This document shows, piece after piece, positions 22,501 to 51,515 of a stretch of 52,884 nt of DNA. The notes under the pieces are model-generated. The model was not told the origin of the DNA, did no database searches, and saw nothing but the letters and a program-made list of their open reading frames with translations. This DNA comes from Saccoglossus kowalevskii. Its lineage: Eukaryota; Hemichordata; Enteropneusta; Harrimaniidae. Each line of letters opens with the position of its first letter. The stretch's first letter is position 1. The DNA lies in contig NW_003122930.1 of the NCBI RefSeq assembly GCF_000003605.2, forward strand, positions 78,087 through 130,970. The letters run 5' to 3'. A program made the position numbers and the translations under genes.

Positions 22501-25500
22501 CCATATTTATAACTTTCCACGCTTCCATGATTAAATGAAACGAAATCTGTTCATAAAACGTGTTTGTGTTAGTGTTCCAGTACGCAAATCAACTTTGCTA
22601 ATTAATAAGAAGTTTTGCTAAGTAATATGTAATGTTGCATTCGCATCTCACAGGTGCCTGTGTAAGTGTTATTTATTTTCAGGTACAACTTTCATTCATC
22701 TAAAAAACATACACTTCTGTACTATCTCATAATTGAGCATACCTGTAATGTAGTCATGGTAACGAAGCCAATATTGTCATCTCTGTTACTGTGTTCTGGT
22801 TTTTTGTTTTCGCCGATTTGCACTTGTTTTTATATAAGCATGACTCGCAGTTTATTATATATATGAAAATATCATTCTAAGGAATAGATCGTAGTCTTTT
22901 AACATTAACTGTGAAATTAACTGGTGTGAAGCTTCCTTCTCAGACCAGATTCTTTACTACAAGTTAATTACCTTCTCAAAAAGAAACTAGTGGTGCTTCA
23001 TACAAAAAATTGTTTACGGTATAATTATTGTTGAAAAAGTCTGTTCCAAGCAGTCAACAAAATGATCCAATTTTGGGAGATACCATTTTAACTCAAGATC
23101 AATCTTGAGTCAATCTCAACGTACAATACATGTATATAAAAAAAACGAGAATATAGAAATTACGGTTGCTTTGGATTGTGTCTATATTTGACGGCGCCAT
23201 TTCAACATTTTCCGAACAAACTGCTAGGTCTTGTATTCCTACTTTTCAGTCCTCGTCAGACGTAGTCCAAACCGGAAGCTGTTTTAAGTTCTGTCCGACA
23301 GATGTTGTTCAAAATAACATTTGAAGTCATCAACTATTTCTCTGAAATTCCTAAGCCTTGAATGAACATCACACATGTGTTACTAATACATGCCATGTTT
23401 GTTTCATTTCCACTCGTCTTTTGTCATTTCTCGAACGTGCCCTATAGTTGGTGCCAAAACGACACCTAATGTTTGTCCTCAAATGTTAATTCTGCCAAAT
23501 GTCACATGTCAAATAAATTTAAACTATCCTTGAATATGATATTGTGCCCAATAATGTTATAACTTGAAGAATCCCTTTTCTGGTAACGTGGGAGTGACAT
23601 AAATTAATAGAAAACTCGTTTTTAGTGTTACTCAATGCATGTATTAAACAAGAGAAAACGTCTACGAAGTACAGTTGATTTATTTATGCTAATTTCGATG
23701 CATTACTTGTATTGTTAGTTTTCTTGTCACTGGATCTCATAATAATAGTGTATTGTGTTTGAAGAAAAAAATCACAGTTGATTAAATAATGTTCCACTGT
23801 ATGGTTCTTATGACGTTGTGGTAATATATATTACTATTTGGAGAACATCATGGAGTTGATTGATTCCATGGGTTTGGCACAAACATATAACAGCTATCAA
23901 CAGCCCTATAAAAAGGTTATACAAACCAATGTTTGTAATCAGTGGTAATTTTACCTTAATTTATGATGGTGGCATGTAGATCGAATCGACATTGTAAGTC
24001 TGAATCCGAATTGCAAACATGATTCAATTAAAATTATCATTCATTGTTCCACATCCGCACCATGTTTATGGAATCGTATTGCGAGTATTCAAACAAATAG
24101 AAGCAACAAAATTACTTTAAACGTATCACACAATTATTGATTGTTGCACAAGCCATCAATTTCTCGTTTTTTTTGTTTTTTTTATGAAATATTTTTTTCT
24201 TCGGAGAAAAACTGCATAAAAATGTAAGAAATTGAGGGTTTTGGAACACTTGCTATAGAAAGCAATGTTTTTCATAAAAATGAATGATAGTGATAATATA
24301 TTAACATTTTTTTACATTCCTTTTGATAGTTTCACCATATGTAACCAAAAGCAATTTTGAGATATGATGATACCTGTTTACCATAGGGACTAAAGTAAAT
24401 GGCTCAACAATCGTTATGTGAACAAAATTGCATAAAATTACTACATACTGTAAACGTAAGGGAAATCCGAACATTTGTTTTAATGGTAGCCAAACACTGT
24501 AGGTTTAGAATTGTGTCGAATCCGCGTCTATCGTTTTGGAATCTTACCTTCAAACCCCATATGTTCCATTTTTTGTTTTTGTTTATCATCTGTTGAAGAT
24601 AATTTTACTATGATTACATTTACCATGCTTAGTTTACAAGTTGAAACCAAATTGAATTCTGATATCCACGACATTTTTGTTTAGAACGGTGTCCTACTAT
24701 TGCCAATAATATATGTATTTTTTCATAGAAGATGCTGGAACGTCTAGGGCATATTGACTTCATGCCATTGCAAATGTGTTATGTTAGAATTATGCCTAGA
24801 CATACTTGAGGTAAAACTATTGTATTGGTTGTGGATTATGTTAAAAAGTTTAACAATACAATAGTTGCCATGAATAAATACACTAGTGGTATCCATAGTC
24901 GCATGGTGAGTTGGACGTAGTGATTTGACTTGTTTGGCCAAATGATTCTTATATGTAAACAATAACTATTAATGATGCAACACTTTTGTAAATAAAAGTT
25001 TATTAAAACCAGTATGTGAAATAAATTGTTCATTCTCACATACATTTATTAGGGCCACAGAAGACAAGTTCACTCAACAACACGGAATACCACACAGTGA
25101 ATGGGATACCATGATATATGTTGCCCAATTACATAATTTTGGCAATCATAATGACTTGGTCTGATCTGAGTGGGCGCAAGATTCATTTATCAATATCCAT
25201 GTTAATGTCCACAAAGCGTTTGCAATATACACTCCCTACTTTTTATCAATTATACTTAATTGTACAGTATCGCAGGTAATATATTATCACATTTCCTGAT
25301 CGAGGTATTATAATAGATTCGTTCTGGAATTCCATCATGTACCAAAGTCTTCGACTTGTCTATGGCTTTGGCTCAAAGTCTGTCAACTCGTGCTCCTGAA
25401 AGTAAGAATTATCTGTAATCAGTTGAACAAGGTTTAAGAATGATAAGGACATTTTAAGTACTTTACATTTGATTAACACAGTAATGTTCATATGACGACA

Positions 25501-25914
25501 TATTAATGTTCATTAGTGCAAATGCGAACATCGAACATTTAATATAAGACAGAAACGTGTCGAAAATAATTTTTCAATTCACAATAGTACTGTTGTCAGA
25601 TTCCGGAATGAACAAACTAGTAATATATAATTTATGTAAAATATCATAATAGCTAAAACGGATTTTTGTTCTCAAAACTGTGGCAAATACAAACTCAATA
25701 CCAAAAATATTGTTTTTTCAACAATAAATCACAACCCTCTATGATGAATGGAATAATATAATATGAAATACACATATACTACGTTTTAAATGTCATCTTC
25801 ATTACCATTAGCTCACTCAGAGACATGAATTTAAAAGGTGCATCTCACTCATAATTTTTGACGAATATCACAATATCGTATCACATCAGAACGTTCTCAA
25901 ATGAATGTTTTTTA
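19554..25914. other. Spacer between PMF1 and the glutamate receptor (convergent genes)
   Basis: About 6.4 kb with no recognisable coding exon on either strand. It should contain the 3' UTRs of both genes. Visible: an (AT)n/(CA)n patch with self-complementary ATATATACCGGTATAT at about 20625-20665, a C-run/G-run hairpin at 21951-21976, and a stretch (about 22030-22400) with repeated GGTATAAATAT(C/G)GG-like phrases. Open frames of 60-85 codons here look random. Confidence 0.5.
21951..21976. repeat. Poly-C / poly-G hairpin
   Basis: A run of ten C is followed by GA and then a run of about 13 G, ending in GC. The two halves can pair perfectly, and each G-rich strand could form a quadruplex. Length is likely unstable and sequencing error is possible. 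Confidence 0.8.
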
Positions 25915-42038
<16,124 letters not shown>

Positions 42039-44774
42039 TCTCGGAGCCACTCAAAACAGTGTTTGATAAGTATAGTTCTGCCACCTCCCTTGCCTCGGCG
42101 TCAGTACCGCAACCGCTGTGAGTGCGATCAATAACAGGAACTGTCAAGTCTCCCCAAGCGAGTGTGCATCGCGTATGGAACACCGGCTGGGCTAAAATGA
42201 ACTGATTGCATATATTCCAGACTGTCTAGTAGCGCCATGAAAAATGTCATGTTAAAGTGGGTTACTACATTGTGATAAAGGGGTGCCAATCTCCGGACAA
42301 ATGTACGCAACACATTCCCAGGTAAGTCATTAAAATCTATTAAAGTAATCACTGGATTGCATCTACAAATTAGACACATATAAATATGAAACATAAACAT
42401 TTACGCCAGAAGAATGTATACCTATCTGTCTTAAAGATAAACCATATAAACAATTAAATTAATCACGATTTATGTATTTTTAGCATTGGTCTCACGCTGT
42501 CAAACGTTCTTGTGGCCATATACATCATCAGATATTTTAGTTTAATGTTCGTAATACGAAAAAACAGAATAAAAATACGGGGAAATAAACCAATAGATCG
42601 ATGAATATTATATTTAAAAACACGAGTAGGTTAACAATGATCTTATATATAGGTATATATACCTACAGCTTACTGTCATTAGGCATTGACATTACAGGGA
42701 CATGTAAGAAAGAACACATAAGCATGAAACACGAGAATCGAAACCGAAACTCGACAAATGCGCCTCGTCTCAGTAAGCAGCTGCGTTCCCGTTACGCTGC
42801 GTTTTCTATTTGATACACACATACTCGCATCACATATGATTGTATTGTACGATTTTGTATAAGCCTGAGAAAAAAACATAGACACAAAATTGAATACATA
42901 TATAATGAAATACCAACAATCCAAATCCAAATACTGAACATTAGGTTGTCTATTTGTATTACGAAATACATACTACGAAACAATACTATACATATAAAAG
43001 TGGAATTTTCAAAAGTAACATTTTCAAATTGCACATATGTTTGTTACAACATTAAATGAAAACTTGTATAGACAGTTTTGAAGCGGCGAATGCCAATAGC
43101 AAAATATAACACAGCAAATAATAACACAAAAAATGTCAATTTAAATAATCTTCGGAATAAACATATACAAAGCAATTCACTATACATCAACATGAAGTTG
43201 AATGCCACATTATTCAATGTGCCAAACAAATTGACGAACACTTTGCAATTAACACAACGGACAATTCACGTCAGTGCATTTGGAAAAAAGTGGTTGTCAA
43301 AAGAGTTCGAAGCCGAAATCTGTCCAAATTCACTTTTTCATGCATCCCACATACTAAAATTATTATCAAGTTTTTAAAAATTTTAGAATATCACACTAAT
43401 GGCATGTACACTAGTTCCCTGGAGGCGAAGGCGAGCTATATTTAGTCCAATGGCAGGTGGGATGGATTGAATCGAGCGTGCTTACGCAAGCACACCAGAG
43501 ACTACTGACACGACTAGCCGATGCAAAATGACCAGTCAACACGCACATCATAAAATATGCATGACTACTAATCCACACAGGCCCATATCAGTGAATTTAT
43601 TAATAACAAATTAATGAAATGTTTTGTTTTTTTTCTTATTCCAGTATTTCTATCTATTGGTTTATGTTCTTTTGCTTTCGTCACCAGTGAAATAACAGTG
43701 AGTGTTGTCTTCGTTATGACTCGTTATGTGTTAGTTTCACATGTTAATTTGCACTCCAAAAATACCCTGACAAAATACATAATTAATTTTATGAATTGCC
43801 CCACAAATCAGTCAATCAATTTCGGAATATATATGATATCATTGCATATTTAGAAATTTAATTAAGTACAAAATAGTCGTTTTTGAGAACAGTGCGACTA
43901 TGACCATTAGAACAAGTGTGAGATTAGAGTGTTATTCACAAGTGGTATTTATTGCCACTATTTTCACTGAATAATTTAGTCTCCACACGATTCACCGATT
44001 GAAGGATTCTGCTAGCTAATTCCGCTCGCCAATCTTTCAACAAAAAAATGACACTCTTCTTATCTGATCAGCAATCAGGTCACCACATTATTCTCACCAA
44101 CTAGTGAGATTTATAAAAATCGCGCCTTCAGAATTCGGCACTCTGCCCTTAGTGGCCCCACGCCGACTAATTGGTGAGAATATTCACATGCACAAATGAT
44201 GCGGGTATCAAGCCCCCTAGTCAAATCATGCTACGTGGTTCATTTCTTATCATTGAATCGACGACAATAACAACGTTCTTATCGGCAGTAGAGAGACATA
44301 CTGTTACGTCACACTAACGTCGAGAACATGGTACATGGTGACTCGGATGAAGTATTAAACTTTGTAGATTCGTTAAGAACATCTATATACTCTTTATGCT
44401 AGACTGGTTTACGAAGTCTTGCCGCCTCCTGATGGCGCACTGATTTAAATTCGTGTAGAGTTGTTCAGGATTAATAACTGGTCAGACAGGCGTTCATGTT
44501 GTTAAAAGAAGGAGATTTATATAGTAAATATCACATTTGAGGTTTACACAACCATTTCATCTTTCTCATTGGAAAAAAATCAATAACAGCGTATATGCAT
44601 TTGAATACAGCATTGAGTAATGTAGAGATGGTATTCATATGTTTTAGTAAAAAAAAACATATTTGAGATGATCTAATTGTCATTTCCACACATAATGCAG
44701 ATTTAAATTAGTTTTTATTCCATGTACAAATATTTTTTTTCCTATTCCATTTCTTTTATGGTATACCTGTGTTC
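42039..44774. other. Upstream region of the glutamate receptor gene
   Basis: The 5' UTR and promoter of the receptor (minus strand) should lie just above 42038. The first 250 bases are GC-richer than average, which fits a promoter or 5' UTR. Further up I see AT-rich sequence and a small inverted repeat at 44090-44181. The 99-codon frame at 43078-43377 (+) has no recognisable family. Confidence 0.4.
44090..44181. repeat. Small inverted repeat (attctcaccaactagt / actaattggtgagaat)
   Basis: Arms of 16 nt with one mismatch around a 60-nt spacer. It may be a short foldback element; no sister copy was found here. Confidence 0.5.
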
Positions 44775-45340
44775 AGTTAAATGGTTTTCTGTCCGTCATA
44801 ACCACGACCTGACCCTCAATATCAACACGTTTCCTGTCTTTATCTGTTACCATTATGTCACATTATCGCGCATTTACAAACAATACCGGAGAAGTATACC
44901 CACTACTGGTAGGCATTGTATATTATGGATCTGTGCTGTTTTTCTGGTAAGTATTGACTTATTGAATTTTCATATTACAGATCGCATAATTATAGATAAT
45001 TATAATTAAAATTAACTGAATGTCGGGTCTTAATAATTACACAGTCGATTCCAGAATCAATCTTTAATATATCATGTTTAACAAAGTTATATCAGTGTTC
45101 AAGTGTTTGTGTTTCACCTAAACCATACGCGTGCTTATCTGATATCAGTATACTAAACGATAACTCAGGGTAAGAAATCATGTCTCCAACTAAAGCATTG
45201 TTTGGTGACAACCTTTCTAGCGTGTCTCTAAGACGTTTGTGAGACAATTATTACTGGTAACAGGGTCTTTGGGTACACCATTCCACGGACTGAGAACGCG
45301 TAACATGAAATTACATACCATCCATAATATACCCTAAATA
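44775..45340 (-). pseudogene. Decayed duplicate of the 3' part of PBLD
   Basis: Three PBLD-like pieces lie in the right order and strand. At 45263-45335 a piece reads RVLSPWNGVPKDPVT, close to [15 protein letters not shown] of PBLD exon A. At about 45190-45237 a piece reads RDTLERLSPNNALVGD, close to [16 protein letters not shown], the start of exon B. At 44780-44853 a piece reads VTDKDRKRVDIEGQVVVM, close to [16 protein letters not shown] of the last exon. The A-then-B order is the same as in the live gene. Exon remainders are missing or unrecognisable, the sequence upstream of the last piece has stops, and the exon carrying [11 protein letters not shown] was not found. It is a non-functional copy, 2 kb downstream of the gene. 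Confidence 0.75.
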
Positions 45341-47148
45341 AATTAAATTCAAGAATTCAAATACATGTAATATGATACACATTCACATAAAAGCATTATT
45401 ATTAAATTCACACCAACGATTATTCGCATCAAAGTGACGATTTTGCTACTTTAACATGTGACACGTCATGAACGACGTATACATCAGATGGTAATTTATG
45501 TACATGACGACAAGAAATATCTCCTGACCGAAAGCATCCCAAAATAACAACAGCACCGCAATTCCGAGTGTAATTTGTGACGTTACGCCAGCCTACTATC
45601 AATTAAATTAACTTCCCTTAAAAACCAAATTATCTATATATCCAATTTTCCTAGTTGGGTCTATTTTGATATAAATATTATAAAATTTTTCAAATATTAT
45701 TACTTCATAAAATGTATTCATGAAGTTGAAATAAGTATACAACAATATAATTCTCCGATTGTCACGTATTGTTCACTTTGACTTGAAGTAAACACACAGC
45801 TGCTGGATTCCCAGTGAACGGATTGTTTGTAAATGCATTGACTGTGTACAGGGACAGGGAATTTCTGTGACCAACCATTGTAACATTTCGTTCGACGTGA
45901 TTACCAGCGTGGCTTCACCTATATAAATAATAAATACCGTATTGTTAATTTCACCTTAGTCTGTATCTACCTCGCATAGTCACACTGTCCCACATACAGC
46001 GAGTGCATGCAGAGAATACTTACAGGGGCCGAACACTGTAGCGTGTAGTTCATTTCTTTACTATCAAAGTAATTGGCCTAACAAAAACATGTCTCAGGTG
46101 ATTCTTTTCTGTAACATTAGTGCTGTACTAATATTACCTTATATGGTCATATTAAACATATGTACAACTACTTGTTGATTCAATGTCCGAAAAGGGCCGA
46201 TCAAAATTAGGTAGCTATATTCTGCAATAGTATGTATTAATGTGCTCCTTTACCCCACATATTCCACATTGAGCGCGTGTTAAACACTGTTTCCAATTGT
46301 ACATATTTATACACACAGAAGTATATCACAAGCAGAGCCAATGTATTCAGTAGAATCTTGTTTATTTTGATGGTAAACAATGCGTTTCGTTATTTTGGTT
46401 TCGGCTATACTTGGATGAAAAAGTCTGTGCTTTATATACTTAAACAATTTGAACAAAATGGTCGGTAATGAGATATATTTTTGCCATTAGATTGTCAAGC
46501 TTTCGGATTTTCAGTTGCAACAGATTGTGTATTGAGCAATGCCTCCAGGTAAAATTAATTAAGATATCGAAGTCAGAAAGGGAGGGTCTCATGAGAAACA
46601 ATAGCCTCGTTGAGAATGAATAATTTTTATATTCCGCATGTTCAATAATTGTTCACCCCATCAGTACTTATACAAATGTTGTTATCAACCAATCAATTAA
46701 TTAATTAATCAATAAACCAATCAACCAGTCAATCAGTCAAGTAAATTTATTTACAAAGTGATTTTTTTTAATTTACTTTTCTAAGATTTCCTGAAGATCT
46801 TGTATTACTTTTACAGTGATAATACAGTACAATGTCTATTTAATCAAAATATACCGATGACTGAATAGGAGAGAGAGGTCACACAATATTTTCTGGTCAC
46901 GAGAGGCGATTATGCTGACAATACGTTCAATAATAGATGAGTAATAGTAAGAAATATTTGGTTAATGAAAAAAACCCACAAATTTGCCAACGTTTGTAAG
47001 TCTGTATATTTTAAAATGTTAATTGTTCAACAGTATATTATTATTCAGAAGAAGCTTATAGACACATTTCCGTAAATAGTACGTTATGCAGAGGTTTTGA
47101 ATTTACATTCTTTTGTAGTTCAAGTTCAATTATTCGAGTTCCACTCAT
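45341..47148. other. Spacer between PBLD and its decayed duplicate
   Basis: AT-rich; should include the PBLD 3' UTR just below 47149. There is an (AATC/AATT)-rich simple repeat at about 46686-46740. No other recognisable coding piece was found. Confidence 0.4.
46686..46740. repeat. AATC/AATT simple repeat
   Basis: Degenerate copies of CAATCAAT, TTAATTAA and CAGTCAATCAGTCAA. Confidence 0.8.
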
Positions 47149-50100
47149 TTAAATTGTGAGCTTTCCTTTCATCATAACCACGGCTTGTCCCGCAATATCA
47201 ACACGTCCGTTATCTTTAACCGTCATCTTAATCTCACCACCTCGTTTAGAGCATTGACGAGCTGGCAACAAAAAAAAAGAAACATTTTCAAGTGATATTT
47301 GAACAATATCATCGTTTTGGAACACAAAACAATGTATATATGGGATACATACCGTCATTCATGCAAGTATCAGAGTTGTACTATCAATCAATCAATCGAA
47401 TCACGCGTGCGTAATGACGGTACACACAATCAATGCACTTTATGATCAGCTTATGATCCATCGACTTCTTACATTTTCACAAATGCTTATTTCCTCCTCG
47501 GACAGATACGCATTTCATAAACTTGATAAAAGGGTAAATTTCATGTACGTATCACAAGTTATATGCGCATGAATGTATGCTTCTCAATCCAGTGTAAATT
47601 ATCCAGTTGCAGTCCACCCCCCCCCCATTAACTACAACACATTAACACACTGTTATTGTAGCCTTACGTTATGTTATACAACTCACCATACAAGTTCCTT
47701 TTCTTTAATTGTTTGGACCAATAACTTGATAATACTGCATGCGCCGATCCTGGATAGGAATAAACGGTGGGATCATATAAGGAATCATCGTGTCTAAAAC
47801 TGTCTGTATGCCTACGCGAATGGAGGGGGGAGGGTAGTGTGTGTTATTTACCTGTAACAGGATCTTCTGGCAACCCGTCCCAGGGACTAAATACTCTTGA
47901 CAGCAAATCATAGTTTGGGAAACCTTGAACTTCATTTTTCCCGTGAAGTGTAACAATCACATCAACAAACGTTCGACCGTCTGTATCCAATTCAAACATG
48001 GCAGCCGTGTTTGGTGACAGCTTTTCTAACACATCTCTAAACGTAACAAAATAAAGTTCGTGTGAAATTATCAGTAATTGCGTAACTATATAATACCTGT
48101 AACAGGATCCTCGGGTACACCATTCCATGGACTGAAAAAACGAGACACGAAATCGTAGGACGTTCCACTATCATCAACTGCATCATTGTCATGGCAACCT
48201 TTCAATGCAGCTATCACATAATGGACATGTTTTCCTTCAAGGTCGCATTCATGCATCGCACTGATGTTGGGAAGAAATCTTTCAAAATCAGATCTGTAGT
48301 GTCATCATAAATAAAATATTGGATTATTGGATCAAAAAATGACAGCCCTTGTTGCAGTCACGTCATATTTCAATCATATTTCATAAAAAAAATTGAGCTA
48401 TTACGCAAGAATGTCCATCGAACCACAAGAGTGTCATGCGAGTAATTTTTATCCAATTTGGAATTCATAGTGATAAATATCTTGCTGTCGAATTTATTTT
48501 TCTCTCTGTATTTTCTGACCACGCATAACATTCAACATAGAATGTTGTGACGTTTACCGTGCCATACTGACAGTGATACTTCAACACTAAACGTAGCAAT
48601 TGTGATTGATATACACAATCCCACTCAGTAGAATTGGTGGTGATAAGATCATTACCTGCACTAGTCCACTTAATTAGTATTTTAGTTGAACAAATTCAGT
48701 GAAAAACAAACAAAAACATAACCTTTTAGTTGAATCAGTTAGCCTGATGATAAATGTTTTGGTTTCATCAGAATATTGTAGATCTTGGTATGGTAAATCG
48801 GCAATGGTGGTCTGAAAAAACAAAACAAAGACATACTAGCAGGGCAGTGAAACAGTATATTTAGCAATTGTGTAAATATTGTCTGACTGTTTCAGCCAAG
48901 TTTGGAACTTCAATTACACAGACGTTTCCGAAAGATTCGAATAGTAATTGACAACGCAAACGTATAATGTACAATAATTAGACTATATCAACGAAACAAA
49001 TTCACAAAGAACTAAACACGTAATGTTTAATACCTATAATTTTATTTAACATTTTTCTTTCGTTTTTAAGTAATCGTGTCGAGGTAGCCTTGAGGCAAAT
49101 CATTGATTCAACAGAAATATATGAAACATAATTCATGTATAATGTAATACAAACGATGTTCCATGTGAAGAAATGCTGGAGGTTTACTTATTTAACAATT
49201 TGTATTCATTCATAGTACATAGTTCTATGTTTTTACCTTTATCATTGATTGGAAAGGTTCTTTGTCGACATCCTTAAAATATAAAAATGTATGCATGTTT
49301 AGTTAAAGTATACACATCTGGACTAGCCAGACCACGTGTTAATATGATGTTATTATCTCCACGTTCTTTTCAGTCATCTATATTTTTTGACTAATTATCT
49401 AAATACCAGATGTTAAAAGTTATTTTCCAGAAACAAATCCCTCCTGAACTAATACGACCAAATGCAAAGTCACCAAATGCAATATAATGTACTTGCTACT
49501 TCATAAGCTTTAATACTGGAATGGGTGTCATGAGTACGAACTTTACGAAGAATTTAAACCAGGATTTGGATTATGGATAGATGTACATTTAATACTGATT
49601 TGTGGTTTGATTACGCAATCAATTGTCCATATCGCCCATGGCTAGGCCAAATGCAGTACTCAATAATCAATGAACAATATAATTTGCATACCACTTTCTC
49701 TGTGTTGTATGATGGGAAATCCATGCAGATATATCCATCACTATGGCGACGAGCATATAATTCACCTCTCGTCTTAGTTACAAATGTTAATACATCAGAT
49801 GGATTTCCTAGAACAAAATATAAGCTTAACATTAATTTAATTTTGTATGCATGTATTTGTATGATGTACATTCAACTTTCTTTTCTGTTTCAGGCAAGTT
49901 TCGACAGTTTAAGAGACGATTAGTTCTGACAACATCGTGCATACATAATATCTGTTCATAAACACATTGTTCACATGCGGATAAATATGAAATTCAAATA
50001 TTGAAAAACGTCATGATGTCTTTAAAATATATGTCATCACCAGATATCACTTATTCGTAGATCTAGTTGATACAAGTGACGTCATGTGGTAGTATTATTC

Positions 50101-50869
50101 ACGAATCGAAAGTGAGAGAAAAATACAGCTCATGGGACTACAAGTATCAATCAGCTTTACGAGACAAATCAGGGGGACACCTTTTTTTATCACATGACCA
50201 ACCCCGAGTGCCGAAACGACAAAGAAATAATATTTTACAGCACTACGTTTACGAATCGTATATTTTATGATAACTCAAAATCGGCAGAATATTACCCATC
50301 CGAGCAATATGTTTGCGTAATAAACTTTTAGTTTTCATTATTATTAACTAATGTCATTTCACCATGCAGTAATTATTCAAGTTGTTATCAAGTTGTTTAA
50401 AGCGCGGTGGTCGGCGCGCAGCGCGTGTTCGAATTTCCTGTAAATAAACAATGTATTTTACATGCGTTGTACACGTCGCTATGAGTCCCATATCGAACAG
50501 GACGCGGGATAACTTACAACCTACTATGTATAGTCACAACACTGTTAATATCTCTGAAAATGAAAACAAAATGGACGCTCGTCTGTCGGTGAACCTATCT
50601 ACTTCATTGCGCGAAATGTAGCAAATAGTTTTCATAAAACATTCATTCGACAGTTTCAATATGAAAGTACTTTGCTACGTTGCAAAATTCACAGGAACGT
50701 TTTTAGGGAGTTTGCTAATTTCTGGGACAAATCTTGAATTTGTTATAACAACATACAAGACTATACTCACCGACAACATTGAATAAGACTGCAGCTGATG
50801 CCAGCGTTGCATGACCACATAACGGTACTTCATTCGTAGGCGTGAACCACCTCAATTCGAACTTCGATC
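47149..50869 (-). CDS. PBLD: PBLD, PhzF-family phenazine-biosynthesis-like domain protein (5' exons outside window)
   Basis: Minus-strand exons: 50869-50771, 49807-49692, 49272-49237, 48811-48723, then one of two alternatives (A 48293-48097 or B 48036-47852), then 47749-47687 and 47261-47149 (stop TAA). All are GT-AG and in phase. Landmarks: [20 protein letters not shown] (human [20 protein letters not shown]), [60 protein letters not shown], and [20 protein letters not shown] with GQAVVM after it. PhzF proteins are two-lobed isomerase-like enzymes. GHATLAS and [11 protein letters not shown] are the paired conserved loops facing the active site. The catalytic Glu of the N-terminal lobe would be in earlier exons, not found in 50870-52884. 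The substrate of animal PBLD is not settled. Codon content from the first visible exon to the stop is 237 residues with A. Confidence 0.93.
47852..48036 (-). CDS. PBLD: PBLD alternative exon B
   Basis: 185 nt, entered after two bases of a codon and left after one, exactly like exon A. Acceptor TTTAG|A, donor ACAG|GTAAAT. Encodes [20 protein letters not shown] ... [21 protein letters not shown](G). Roughly 40 percent identical to A by eye, best at the end ([16 protein letters not shown] against [16 protein letters not shown]). It is four codons shorter than A. Its frame is intact with no stop, so it appears to be kept by selection. Confidence 0.85.
48097..48293 (-). CDS. PBLD: PBLD alternative exon A
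   Basis: 197 nt; acceptor CTACAG|A, donor ACAG|GTATTA. Encodes [20 protein letters not shown] ... [19 protein letters not shown](G). It lies just 60 bp before exon B. Both exons join the same upstream AG and downstream GA in frame. Using A and B together (382 nt) or neither would shift the frame. Confidence 0.87.
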
Positions 50870-51515
50870 CTAGCAAGGCAGAACATTTGTTTCTTTTTTT
50901 ATCGAAATGGCTGTTCTGTGGACATTTACTATCTAATGTAGTATGTGACACATATACCGGAGTTCCATATACCTCACATACTTCATTTGCATGTATTCTA
51001 ATGTTTAAAACATGGATACCACACCACTTTGTATCAAACGTTTATTAACCATTATATTCTACAAACATTTCAATTGCTCGTTCTGATTGTTCGAGAGCGT
51101 GGTTTTAATTATGCAAGCCGTGGTAAAATACACCGTAGACCACGGTTTTTCATAGTTAGAAGTAGGTCCCAAACATGAATAGCACAGTTACAGTAGAGAT
51201 AAATCCTGCTCTCGTCGAAAATCGGGCTGCAAAATTAGCAAAAATCATTTTAGCGTTACGGGAATAGATAATAATAAAGAACATTGCAAACCATATGTAT
51301 TTAGGTTTGCACGAGTTGCAAAACATTTTTTTTAAGAATTACAACGTCTGCTCTTGAACTTCGAAATTCCGCATCTGACCCTCAAAACGTACGTTGTTGG
51401 GCGTACGTTGCTAACAAGAAACTACACGAATAAACGCCGAAAATATGGATATGAATTTGCTCCAACGCTTAATGTGAGAATAAACGCTATATGCTAATTT
51501 GAGGGTCCATTTTTT
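50870..51515. other. PBLD intron or upstream sequence
   Basis: AT-rich sequence on the 5' side of the first visible PBLD exon. I searched the minus strand for the missing N-terminal exons (start peptide and the LSET segment) and did not find them. Confidence 0.4.

Noticed and set aside
42128-42400. 90-codon minus frame above the receptor start
   Set aside because: Just upstream of the receptor ATG and in no known family; more likely 5' UTR or promoter.
43078-43377. 99-codon plus frame as a gene
   Set aside because: Asn/Lys-rich composition follows the AT-rich background; no motif or splice partner.
46277-46468. 63-codon plus frame
   Set aside because: No similarity and no splice context; opposite strand to the neighbouring gene.
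50397-50440. tRNA or tRNA-derived SINE (GTGTTCGAATTTCC resembling a B box)
   Set aside because: No A box at the right distance and no cloverleaf could be drawn.
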